From Cinclus cinclus (lineage: Eukaryota; Chordata; Aves; Passeriformes; Cinclidae), in contig NC_085074.1 of NCBI RefSeq assembly GCF_963662255.1, positions 1,488,001-1,552,000 of the forward strand: a stretch of 64,000 bases of DNA, given 5' to 3'. A model generated the notes under the pieces. The model did not search any database and had not been told where the DNA came from. It saw nothing but the letters and a program-made list of their open reading frames with translations. The stretch's first letter is position 1. Every line of letters begins with the position of its first letter. The translations under genes and the position numbers were made by a program. Positions 11,335 to 21,400 of the stretch are shown one piece after another.

Positions 11335-11438
11335 TTTATCTTATCTTCATATTATCTTTATCTTATCTTATCTTCATCTTATCTTTATCTTATCTTATCT
11401 TTATCTTATCTTTATCTTATCTTTATCTTATCTTTATT
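11335..11438. repeat. Imperfect (TTATC)n microsatellite
   Basis: Roughly 20 units alternating between TTATC and a 6-base TTTATC or CTTCATA variant. It directly abuts the internal CR1 scrap at 11276-11333. Plus-strand translation gives YLIFILS-type repeats, which carry no functional weight. Confidence 0.93.
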
Positions 11439-12978
11439 TGGATTGTTACACTCCAGCAGATCCTGATTTCCAAACCCAGCTTGTCTTGGTTGAAAAAGTC
11501 AAAGGACTCAGAAGAAGAAAAGCTGAAGGGGACACATCCTGTCCCAAAAATTTCTTTGCCCAAGAGTAAACAGCTCTTGCCAGTTCTGTATCACCAAAAT
11601 AAACAAATTAAAAATTTTAATTTTTAGTTTAAGCCCAGATTTTGTCCAGCTCAACAAATGCAGAAGTCAAAGGTCAAGTTCAGAGGCAGATTCCGGATCT
11701 GGAGATCCCTCCAGGCCTGAACTTTCCTGGATGGCACCACAGCTCTGTGCTGGAGAGAGCAGACATCCCAACAAAATCCCCAAGCATGAAAAAAAGAGTG
11801 AGATTTGGATGTGAAACCTGTCTCTGCCATCGTGCCCGTCCGTCACCTGGCTTGGGGCTGGCTCTGAGCAGCCCTTCTGCCAGGGGCTGACGAGGGGCTC
11901 AGTCCTCAGACAGCACCGGGGTAAATAAATAATATTGACTAATTATGATAAAGTGTCTGCTCAGCCATGCCGGCGTTTCAGAAACCTGGGAGATGCTGAG
12001 GAGGGCAATTTCCACATCTCGGGAGCAGCACAAGCGACTCCCTGCCCAAATTTTGGTGCTCACTTTCTCCATCCCCTCCTGGTTTTTTGCTGGGTGAGCG
12101 ATGCCTCACAAATCTCCTCTCATCTGTTCTTTTTCTCCTCTGGCTTTCCACTGAGAAGCAATAAAATCTCTTGAAGCGAGAGTGGGGCCGGAGTTCTGTG
12201 CGGGAAGAAGCTCATCCAAGACTGACAAATGTTCCTCAGCCTTCCTGTGCCTTGTCCAGCACACCAATGGATTCACACCACCCCTCACCCATGCTCCAGA
12301 TGGATAACGAGTGTCTCATCCCAGAGAAATGCTCCTCCGACAGCTCCAAACCTCCCTGGCTGCCAGGAATGATGGGGAAGGACTTTCAGAGCAGGTTTTC
12401 TCTGCTCTGTCACAACCAGAGAACACTCTCCAGAGCTTCCTTTGTCTCCCTTTCTGCTCCAAGTCCCATGGGAGTCCTTTCCAGCCCTCACTTCTTTGAG
12501 ATCTCCCTGGGAACACACCTGAATTCTCTGACTGCTGTCACCTCCTTGGCACCTGGTGAGCTCTCTCACCTCAAAGCTGTGTTTTGTGGTGTTTGGAGCC
12601 TCCAAATTTATTGGCTGCTGTGGGTTGATTGGGAACAGGAATCTCCAGGGAGAGCAACAACATCACCTTCATCCCAGGATATTTATTCTCCTGCAGTAAC
12701 TACACAGGACCCAGGACAGCTTTATGGGCTCGGGCTCACCATGCATTTATCATGGTTCAGCAGCATCCACAGATCCATCCCGATCAGGGGGGATTCCCAG
12801 ATCCAACTGCTGCCCTCAGCACCAGCCCTGAACGACGCTGAGCTTTGTGTCAGATTGAACTTCATCTGGATTTAACACTTGGGGGCTACAACCTTCGTTT
12901 TCCCTGTGTTTTACACTCTTATCCATCCACGGAGAGCTGTGATCCTGCTCCAACCCACTCATGGCACCTCACAGTGGG
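11439..12978. other. Unassigned sequence with a 234-codon open frame
   Basis: No repeat recognised. A plus-strand frame of 234 codons (12171-12875) lies here and is among the longest outside repeats. Its product is serine-rich with no signal peptide, membrane segment or known motif that I can see. Frames of 106 codons (minus, 12285-12605) overlap it. It is treated as a candidate only. Confidence 0.3.
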
Positions 12979-13268
12979 TTTTCCTCCTCATCCTATCAAG
13001 CCACCCATTGGAAGCACCATTTTCCTTCCTTATCCTATTAATCAGCCCATAGGAAGGATCCTTTTCCTTCCTTATCCTATCAAGTAAACCAAAGGAAGGA
13101 TTATTTTTTTTCCTTATCCTATTAATCAGCCCTTTGGAAAGACTGTTTTCCTTCCTTATCCTATCAAGCATCCCATAGGAAGGACAGTTTTCCTTCCTTA
13201 TCCTATCAACCATCCCTTAGGATTATTGTTTTCCTTCCTCACCATCCCAAGCAGTTCTTAGGAAGGTG
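12979..13268. repeat. 42-bp minisatellite, about seven copies
   Basis: Each unit contains TTTTCCTTCCTTATCCTAT followed by a CAAGCATCCCATAGGAAGGA-like half. Unit starts at about 12979, 13020, 13062, 13104, 13146, 13188 and 13229 give spacings of 41-42 bp. On the minus strand an open frame (12959-13213) reads a 14-residue repeat built on DRIRKEN, because 42 is a multiple of three. Confidence 0.95.
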
Positions 13269-13966
13269 TTCCCAAGACAGACTGTTCCAGGGAACTGCAA
13301 TCCTGTTGTCTCATCAAACACAACAATTTTTTCCTCCCAGCGTCACTCCAGGAAGACAAAAGTCTTATTTTGGGACACGTCAGCCAGAAGGAAGTTCCCT
13401 GAAATAACCCCAGCTCCCACAGGAGGTGCTGAGCCGTGGCAAAGCTCCCGCGCCACGGTTCGGGCTGCAGGGATCCATCCTGCCAACGCCTTCCCAAGGA
13501 TTTTTATTGCAGTGACACCCACATTCCGGTGTCTCGTTGTGTTTTGAGGAAGGTCTGGTGTATTTTATTTTTATATATTTTATTTTTAGGCAGAGACCGT
13601 CGCTAGCTTTCCGTCCCCGTGGGTGGGAGCGGTGTCGGAGTGTCTGGGGTGTCTCTGGTGACAGCTCGGCAGGAGGGGGTGACAGCCGGGCCCAGGGCTG
13701 TTCTCAGCTCCCTTTGGAGCCCCGATGCTCCCGCTGGGCTCCTCCTTCTGCCTCATGTCTGTGTTCAGCTCCGGGACGGGCGCGGTTCACGGGTCCTGAT
13801 TCCCTTCATGGGTGACAGACGTGCGGAGGTGAAGCTGCCAGTGTCACATGTGACAAGAGAGTGACAGTGTCCCTGCTCCTCCTGGGTCCCTGCCAGCTCA
13901 GGAGATCCACATGGACACCCTGCAGCATCGCCTCCTCCTCAGAGGAGCAGGAACAGCCAGGGGAGC
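13269..13966. other. GC-rich, CpG-containing unassigned patch
   Basis: The section 13590-13830 is richer in CpG than its surroundings and follows a T-rich stretch ending TTTTTAG at about 13589, which resembles a splice acceptor. An open frame of 92 codons spans it (13537-13815) without recognisable homology. I see no matching donor or other exon. Confidence 0.3.
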
Positions 13967-14325
13967 CGGGATTGGAGCTTGGATTGGAGCTGGATTAGAA
14001 CTGGGATTGGAACTGAGATTGGAGTTGGGTTGGAGCTGGGGTTGGAGCTGAGTGGGAGATGGATTAGAACTGGGATTGGAACTGGGGGGTGAGTTGGGAT
14101 TGGAACTGAGATTGGAGCTGGGACTGGAGCTGGATTGGAGCTGGGGTTGGAGCTGGGATTGGAGCTGGGATTGGAGCTGGGATTTGAGCTGGATTAGAAC
14201 TGGGATTGGAACTGAGATTGGAGTTGGGTTGGAGCTGGGATTGGAGCTGGGATTGGAGCTGGAGTTGGAGCTGGGATTGGAGCTGGGGTTGGAGCTGGAT
14301 TAGAACTGGGTTGGAGCTGGTTGGT
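13967..14325 (+). repeat. 12-bp G-rich minisatellite (GGAGCTGGGATT)n
   Basis: About 28-30 imperfect units based on GGAGCTGGGATT, with variants GGAACTGGGATT and GGAGCTGGATTAGAACT. The G runs are three to five bases long and all on the plus strand. The plus-strand frame at 14052-14303 reads LELG/LELD repeats as a by-product. Confidence 0.95.
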
Positions 14326-14339
14326 CACAGATTTTAAGG

Positions 14340-14682
14340 TCTGATGACCACAAAAAAGGCAGAGACCTCTGATAATGGGACAGGGGGACATTGTTTCTGC
14401 ATCCTTAAATGGGAAGGGTGACAATTTGAGAGCCCTGTCACTGATTCTTGGCATTTGGAAATGGCCTCAGGTTGTGCCAGAAGAGGCTGAAGGTGGATTT
14501 TGGGATAATTTCTTCCCAGAAAAGGCAGTGGTGGGGTCCCCATTCCTGGGGGGATTTAAGAGCCCTGGGGATGTGACACTTGAGGACGTGGTCAGTGGTG
14601 GCTTTGGCAGTGCTGAGGAATGTTCAGACTCAATGACCTTAGATGGCTTTTCCAAAATAAACAATTCCATGATTCCCTGATT
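14340..14682 (+). mobile_element. CR1-like copy with extended 5' flank (pair member A)
   Basis: The 3' part carries CCTCAGGTTGTGCCAG, GGGGTCCCCATTCCTGG, a GATGTGACACTTGAGGAC-type block and a terminal CAATTCCATGATTCCCTGA. Upstream of that, 14340-14460 (GGGACATTG, AATGGGAAGGGTGACAAT, TTGGCATTTGGAAA) is shared with the reverse copy at 15566-15908 but is not a CR1 segment I recognise. Confidence 0.82.
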
Positions 14683-15565
14683 TCTGTTGCTGGGTGTGCC
14701 TGGCAGGGGGTAGAACGAGATTATCTGCACGGTCCCTTCCATCCCAAATCATGCTGGAGTTCTCCCACTTCCCTCAGAGCAGAGCAGGAGCGACAGCACA
14801 AGGTGCTCACTTGGACATGTTTAATATCCCAGAATCCTGGCAGAATCCCACGTGCAGCCCATTCCACAGGGAGAGCTTTTCCTCAAATGACACCGCCTGG
14901 AAGCCCAACTTCCTTTTGTTGGTAAGGACGGACGGAGAGAGCACGCGAAGAATAAATAAAAACACCCGGAGAAAAGGATTGTGAAGGATGTCAGGAAGGG
15001 CCGAGCGTTCCGTCTTAAATCCGTGCCTGTGACAGACAGTGGATTAAACAGGAGATGAGTTACAGCTCCCCAGAGCACGGCAACGCGAGTCCCCCCGCGC
15101 AGGCAGCGTGACAAACAGCCCCTGATATGGAGGAATAAAAATAAACCATGGTTGAGATCAGGGCAGGCATCTCCGCTCGTATCTGCCACGGAAATCAGCT
15201 CCAGAGCTTGGGATGAGGATTTGAAATGCATGGATTCACTGGAATAAAAACTGTGGAACCACAAAGAAAAAAAAGGGAGGGATCGTGGAGAGCTTTTTTT
15301 TACTCTGGTGAAATAGTGGAAAAGGAAAGGGCAGTGCCAGGTGTTTCCAAAGGAAAGAATTCCCAGGAAGGTGAAGAAATCAAACTCAGAGTCATTTCCA
15401 GAAGCACAAGGGATCCCTGCACAGAGGACAGTGATTCTGAGAGGATACCGGGAATTCTTATGGAGCATTTCCACACACCCTGGACTACCCCAGTAACTCA
15501 GACAGGGATGGAGTTATTTTCACTTCTTCACTTGAGTTATACTGTGAAAAATCACAACAGAAACC
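14683..15565. other. Spacer between inverted repeat copies, 217-codon minus frame
   Basis: No repeat recognised. A minus-strand frame of 217 codons (14821-15474) runs through it, with phenylalanine- and cysteine-rich stretches but no motif I can name. CpGs cluster at 15050-15115. An overlapping plus frame runs into the next CR1 copy. Confidence 0.3.
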
Positions 15566-15908
15566 AGGGAATCGTGGAATTGTTTGGGTTGGGAAAGCCA
15601 TCTAGGGTCATCGAGTCCAACCATTCCTCAGCATCACCAAAGTCATCACTGACCACGACCCCAAATGCCACATCCACTCTTAAATCCCCCCAGGAATGGG
15701 GACTCCACCACCGCCCTTTCTGGGATTATCCCTATTATCCCAATATCCAACTTCAGCCTCTCCTGGCACAACCTGAGGCCGTTTCCAAATGCCAAGAAAT
15801 ACCCAGGTCAGTGCTAGGGCTCCCAGATTGTCACCCTTCCCATTTAATGATGTACAGACAATGTCCCTTGTCCCATTAACAGGGCGCTCTGTCTCTTGTG
15901 TGGTCACC
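15566..15908 (-). mobile_element. CR1-like copy with extended 5' flank (pair member B)
   Basis: Reverse of the copy at 14340-14682. It starts CAGGGAATCGTGGAATTG, TTTGGGTTGGGAAAGCC, ATCGAGTCCAACCATTCC, continues through GGGGACTCCACCACCGCCC and the GGCACAACCTGAGGCCG block, then the non-standard segment ending near CAATGTCCC and GTGTGGTCACC. Both members are about 340 bp. Confidence 0.85.
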
Positions 15909-16029
15909 AGAGCTCAAAACTCCGTGACCAAACCTCTGAGATGAGTATGGAAGTGATTCCAGCTCCATCTGTGGATTTGCATACACAGAGATAAAAATCA
16001 CATGTAAAAATCACAGGATATCCTGTCCT

Positions 16030-16165
16030 GACATGGTTTGGGTGGGAAGGGACCTTAAATCCCATCCAGTGCCACCACTATCCCGGGTTGCTCCTGAGCA
16101 ACCTGGCCTTGGACATTTCCAGGGATTGTGGGGCACCCACAGCTTCTCTGGGAATTTCAACTTCC
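16030..16165 (-). mobile_element. CR1 LINE 3'-end fragment
   Basis: Reverse copy beginning ACATGGTTTGGGTGGGAAGG, then CCTTAAATCCCATCCAGTGC, CACTATCCCGGGTTGCTCC, CTTGGACATTTCCAGGGAT and CACAGCTTCTCTGGGAATT. The CCATGGGCAGGGA block is deleted. Confidence 0.88.
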
Positions 16166-17261
16166 CAGATTGCTCCAAGATTTTGCTCTGAAAACCTTCT
16201 TGAGATATCTCAGAAGAATTTGCTTGGAAAGGGAAACCTTTGCCAGAGGTTTTGCAGCTGGAGCACTCCAACATCATCTCCATTCCAGGGCCTCGCTGCC
16301 CCTCTCCAGTGTGGCTGAACTGGGATGTCAAACACACCCTGCCAAGGACTGGGATTGTTCTCCAAGGAATTCCCCTGGGTGCTAAATGCTGAAAAGGGGC
16401 TGCTGGTGTGGGAACAAGGAGCCTTCACCTTCTCCCCACCAGTTTGGCTGGAAGAAGCTGAAATGAGGTGCTAAAAAGTGGCAGTTTGCTTTCAAACGTT
16501 GTTTACTTGAAATATCCCCATTTTCTCCAGGAAAAAAATGCCTGGGTTACCCACGAGCTGAACACAGCTGATTTTACTGCTGGTGTTGGGGTTTTTTATT
16601 TTTATTTGCTAATAAGGTAAGGCTGTGAAGCAGAAATCTTACCCAATACCATCGTGGGGCTTTATGCCCATCTCAGAACCTTTTTTGTTCATTCCACGTC
16701 ATCTTCCTTCCTCTAATCTTCCATGACAGATGCTGGCTAAAAGCAGGAGCAAGGAAAAGGCAGTTCTCAGGGTTGGAAAGATCCATCAGGAGCTCCTCAG
16801 CCCGCTCAGGGTGTGACTTCTCACACCCGCTCCGTGCCTGGAGCTGTGGTGGATCCATCCTGCCTGGTGCTGGGTCAGAGCTCTCCCAGAGACCAGGGCA
16901 GGGTCTGGGAGCAGAGCTGGGGGTTTGACTCGCACCCATTCCATCCCTGACTCAGGAACTTTTCACACATGGCAGCGGAAGGAAATCTGTGAGCTCTGAC
17001 AGCTCGCGGTGTAACATGTTGGGTGTTCCAGGCTGGGAGCTGCCACCTTCCAGGATGTCTTGGCATTTAGAAAACCTAGGAAAAGTCCAAATTTCCCCTC
17101 TTTTCCGAAACCGGATACTTTTGCCCTTTTCCCCACCATCTGCTCCCAAAGTTGGTGAGTTGGGTCTGGTTACTTTGGAAGGTGGAATTCTTCAGGTGTC
17201 CCTGCCCACGGAAGGGCAGGTGGGACAAAAACTTGGGTTTAAACTCAAAGAAGGAGAAATT
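16166..17261. other. Unassigned sequence, no gene seen
   Basis: Frames of 60-108 codons on both strands, none recognisable. A possible CR1 scrap (AGGTGTCCCTGCCCACGG) sits at about 17195-17215, ahead of the clearer copy that follows. Confidence 0.4.
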
Positions 17262-17425
17262 TACATTGGATTTTAGGAGGGAATTCCTCCCTGTGAGGGG
17301 CTCGGCTGGAATTCCCAGAGGAGCTGTGGCTGCCCCTGGATCCCTGGAAGTGTCCAAGGCCATGTTGGAGCACCCTGCGACAGTGGAAGGTGTCCCTGAG
17401 GTCCTTCCAACCAAACCATCCTGTT
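17262..17425 (+). mobile_element. CR1 LINE 3'-end fragment
   Basis: Forward copy: GAATTCCTCCCTGTGAGGGG, ATTCCCAGAGGAGCTGTGG, CTGCCCCTGGATCCCTGG, AAGTGTCCAAGGCC and GACAGTGGAAGGTGTCCC, ending GGTCCTTCCAACCAAACC. The CCATGGCAGGG block between GGTGTCCC and GGTCC is lost. Confidence 0.88.
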
Positions 17426-17709
17426 AATAGCCATGATTTAGTGACATGAGGAGATGTTTTGGGTGTCTGTGTCCAGATTTTCCCCCTCTGGAGCCGCAGG
17501 TCTCTGGGTACTCTCAGATCCAGTGGCACTCGACCACCTCAGCTGCCCCAAAGTGTCCCCAAGGTGCAGCATTCCCACCCAACATCCCAGGAGGGCATCC
17601 TCCTTCTTCTGGATCATTAAACACTTCCCAGTTCTGAGAGCAGGACATGGAATTTGGGGAGTGTTGGGGGTTGGTCCTCTCCCTTTTCCCTCTGTGGAAT
17701 TTTCCCCAC

Positions 17710-18366
17710 TGTCATGCTAAGATACCTGTTGACTGCACCCTGGTGGCAAGGGGGAGGGGAGAGAGGAGGGAAACCCCGCGAGATTCAAACAGCCAGAAGA
17801 GCAGACGGAAGGCTCTGGCTCGGCCCATTTCCCCCGTGGAGTTCGGACGAGAAGGACGATCGCCGCGTCAGCCCCATCCCTGCCATCCCAGTGCCGGGAG
17901 CCATCCCCACTGCTGTTGGACCCTGCCCTGCTGCCTTCTCGCTGTGAACTAGCACCATCCAGCACTCTGCTGAGCACCAGGACCCACACCGTGAGCGGAG
18001 GGCTCTCTCCATCTCTCTCTCCCCCTGGGACAGCGCTGCCATCACCCCCAGCCCTCCTGCAGCTCTGCGGGACCTGCCCGCCCCCAGCACCGGGAACTGC
18101 AGCTCAGGGAAAAGGTGCCTGCAGCCAAAAAACACTGGGACTGAGTTACTGTTCTGTTTGTGGGTAATTTCATAGCTCTTGTTGTTCTTGTTTGTCTTGT
18201 TAGATATACTAGTAAAGAACTGTTATACCTATCCCCCCATATCTTTGCCTGAGAGCTCCCTTAATTTCAAAATCATAATAATCTGTAAGAAGGAAGGATC
18301 ACATTTTTCAGTTCAAAGGGAAGCTTCTGCTTTCCTTAGCAAACACCTGTCTTTCAAACCAGGACA
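17710..18366 (+). mobile_element. Solo LTR-like element of an avian endogenous retrovirus
   Basis: A GC-rich upstream part is followed by an AT-richer 3' third with ACTAGTAAAGAACTG, ATCTTTGCCTGAGAG and TTCAAAATCATAATAAT, an arrangement typical of U3-R-U5. I recall near-identical passerine LTR tails, without being able to check. Possible ends are TG at 17710 and CA at 18366, but I found no matching target-site duplication, so the boundaries are provisional. No viral coding sequence is attached. Confidence 0.55.
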
Positions 18367-20159
18367 GGGAGAAACTTCTGGAGGCAGAAGAGAAAATCCT
18401 CCGCTTCTCCTCCTCCATTATTGCGATTTCCTCTTCCCACCTCTCTGGGAATGCTGCTTGAGGAGAGGGGTTGTGACAGCTCCTCGGCATTTATCACATA
18501 AAACCAGCTCAAAGAGATGTTCAGGCAGTTCAAGGAATTGCCAGCACCTTTTTTAAAATCAGAGACTGGGATTTTCACAGGAGTAGAGGAAGTTTATGTG
18601 CCAAAATTCCATTGGGTGTCCGCAGGATTTGGGTTCCTGATTTCCTTGGTTTCCTGCAGAAATCTCTGTCTTGTTCTGGGTTTCCATTCCAACTGGGGAA
18701 AGAACAGTTTGGAGTTAAAGCACTGAAATAAAGTTAATTTCTAATTAATGGGGTGAGGATCTGGAAGTCAGTGAGTTGCTCCCAGTAGAAGCTCAAAAGA
18801 AGTATTTGCATTCTCAGATTTTTTTTTTCCCAAAATAAAATGGAGTTTCTGTGATGGAAGAATCCAAGGTTTACAGTGAGCTGAGCCCAGCAGAAACCAG
18901 TTTTATCCAAGCAAAAATAAATCTTCTGGACCAAATCCTCCTCCTACAGGTCCTGTAGAGCTTCCAGGGATTCCAGCGCTGTTGCTTTGGTTTTATTTGG
19001 ATTTATCTGGATATAGTTGCCCTGATCCTTGATGCTGAACGCAGGAATTTCACATTCCTGGGAAAAACATGGACCCTGCTCCAAGTCCTCCTCAACCCAA
19101 ACTGCTGCTGAGTAAAAATTGACGTTCCCCAGGAATTCCTGCTTCCAAGACAAGGCCCAGGGAAGTATCTCAGCCCAGATCTGCTCCCATAAAAAAGCTG
19201 CATGAGCTGGCACTGGCAGGAATTAAAAAATAAAATTACAGCTGGGTTTCTGACCCATTTTAAGCACAAAACCAAGATAAATTGTGGGCTTTCCTTTCTC
19301 TTTTGGGGCTGAATAATTCACATTTCCATTAGTATAAACCCGGAGCCAATTTTTTAAAGCACTCTTTAATCCATGGATTTTTTTTCCCTCTGTTCTGTAG
19401 AATATCTAAATCAATGCCAGCCGGTTCGAGGCGCAAGACCTGGAGCGCTGAGTTTCCTGTCAGGTGGATGCACACGGACATGGATCACAGCATTCCCCCA
19501 AGGAAACTTCGGGATAAAGTAGAATTAATTATTGGATTTTTCTGGCTGTGGTTTTGCTCAGCATCTCCATCACTCCGGAATTAGGAAAGCAGAATTAATT
19601 TTTTTTTTTGGGCTGTTCTCTGTGTGGTTGCATTTGTTCCCACTGAAAGGGACAACCAGGATTGTCACAGCTCTGTAGGGGATCTTCCATCCTTCCCTCC
19701 TGGGCTGTCATTCCCTTCCTGTCACTCCTGATCTCAATTCCCATATCTTTTCCTCATTTTTGGAAGAAATTCTGAATTAACCGGAAAGCTTTGAACGTCT
19801 CTCAGGTAGGGAAAGGGTTAAACATTGGTGCCTTCCATTTCCCATCTATCAAACCTTAAAAAAACTCTCCAAAATCCTAAATTAAACAAGGCTACCCAAT
19901 CCAGATAAAAAATTTGGGATTGATGAACAGCTGGTGCTGTGTGGCTCAACTTCCCCATTACCCAGTGAAGCTCAGGGTTTTTAATGTGGCCTAAATCTGG
20001 TGTTTTTACACATTTACACCAATTTTACCATGGAATGTCCCAGAACCAAGTCCTGAAGGATTAATAGATGAGCCTGGGAATGGAGGGAGTCCAGTCTTGA
20101 TCTCTTCCAGGCCAAGAACTTCCCCTGAGAAAATGGGAGAGTTTTCTAGAATACAGAAA
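18367..20159. other. Long unassigned stretch, no gene seen
   Basis: No repeat recognised. A 10-base T run lies at 19600. Minus frames of 89-90 codons (18944-19275) are unremarkable. A GGTTCGAGGC string near 19426 resembles part of a tRNA B box, but no cloverleaf or A box is evident. Confidence 0.4.
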
Positions 20160-20400
20160 GACAGATATAAATAAATACAGATGTATTATGAAATATATAC
20201 ATATAAATATAGATGAAAAAGTATACATATATGTAAAAAGTGTGTATATATGAATATATATATTTATGTTATTTATATTATTTATATAGAATAAATTAAT
20301 ATTATAAATATCAGGATTGCACAGTATTTAATTACTCATAATCAATACTGATTATATCAGCATCACTAGCAACAGCACAATTAATTATAATTATTATTGT
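20160..20400. repeat. AT-rich low-complexity tract
   Basis: Dominated by TATATA, ATAAATA and TTATATT strings with few G or C. No clean unit. It ends in ATTAATTATAATTATTATTG. Confidence 0.85.
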
Positions 20401-20516
20401 TACAAATAATAGCCATGGATATAGATAGCAGATAATGGACAGAAAATGAAATATTAGAGGTTATTTTTCTTTGGCTCTGGCTAGGGATTTGACAGAATCC
20501 AATGGTTGTGCACAGC

Positions 20517-20756
20517 CAGGAATCCCTGAATTCCTGATCCTACAGATGAGAATCCCTGAATTCCTGATCCTACAGATGAGAATCCCTGAATTCCTGATCC
20601 TACAGATGAGAATCCCTGTATTCCTGATCCTACAGGCAGGAATCCCTGAATTCCTGATCCTACAGATGAGAATCCCTGTATTCCTGATCCTACAGATGAG
20701 AATCCCTGTATTCCTGATCCTACAGGCAGGAATCCCTGAATTCCTGATTCCCTGCA
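20517..20756. repeat. 30-bp minisatellite, about eight copies
   Basis: Near-perfect units made of AATCCCTGAATTCCTG followed by ATCCTACAGATGAG, in register at 20521, 20551, 20581, 20611, 20641, 20671 and 20701. Variation is limited to GAA/GTA and GATGAG/GGCAGG. Because 30 is a multiple of three, the array is open in a plus frame (IPEFLILQMR repeats) and in a minus frame (IRNSGILICR repeats). Confidence 0.97.
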
Positions 20757-21254
20757 GCTCTGCCATAGGGTCAGATCAGTAGTTCAGAATTCCCTTCATC
20801 TCCCAGCATTCCCAGTTGTGTTTTATGGCTCTCATTTTCCTTTCCAGTCTGGAGCAGGAGCCTGGAGGGGACACAGGGAGCCGACACCTGGCACTGGGAT
20901 ATCCAGAGCCTCCTGTGCTGAGAGGGAGAATTTATTTTGTTGATAATTTTTCCTGACTTTCAGTCCCCCCAGCTGGCTGGGCCGCAGATTCCAGCACTGC
21001 CCGAGGCATCCTCTGTCTGGAGGAACAATAAAACTTCCCGTGCCAAGGGACCGGTGCCAGATGAGCCCATCTGGCAGCTCATTCCCCATCATTAATGTGG
21101 TTTTTGGGAGCTTGTTGACTCCTTGTTCCCAGAAATTCCCAAGGGTCCTTGGATAAACTGCAAGGAACATTTGGAGGATGCTCATGAAACATTTGGAGAG
21201 GGGGAAGAACATTTTTGACAGCCAGGAGATCATTCCTGGATGGCTGATGCAGGG

Positions 21255-21400
21255 AATCACAAAATTATGGAATGGTTTGGGTTGGAAGGGGCTTGAAGCC
21301 CACCCAGTGCTACCCCCTGCCCCGGGCAGGGACCCCTCCCAGCGTCCCAGGGTGCTCCAAGCCCCTTCAATCCCTTCCTGGGGCACTTCCAGGGATGGGG
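21255..21400 (-). mobile_element. CR1 LINE 3'-end fragment
   Basis: Reverse copy: AATCACAAAATTATGGAATG, GTTTGGGTTGGAAGGGGC, AGCCCACCCAGTGCTACC, CCTGCCCCGGGCAGGGACC and GGGGCACTTCCAGGGATGGG. It underlies the C-terminal half of a 218-codon minus frame (20832-21488), which is therefore discounted. Confidence 0.9.

Noticed and set aside
12979..13268. CRISPR-like array
   Set aside because: Direct 42-bp units without unique spacers are a minisatellite, and the sequence is vertebrate.
15226..15879. 217-codon plus frame
   Set aside because: Its second half lies in a CR1-like copy, and the first half overlaps a frame on the other strand.
19424..19445. tRNA gene suggested by a GGTTCGAGGC string
   Set aside because: No A box, acceptor stem or cloverleaf can be drawn around it by eye.
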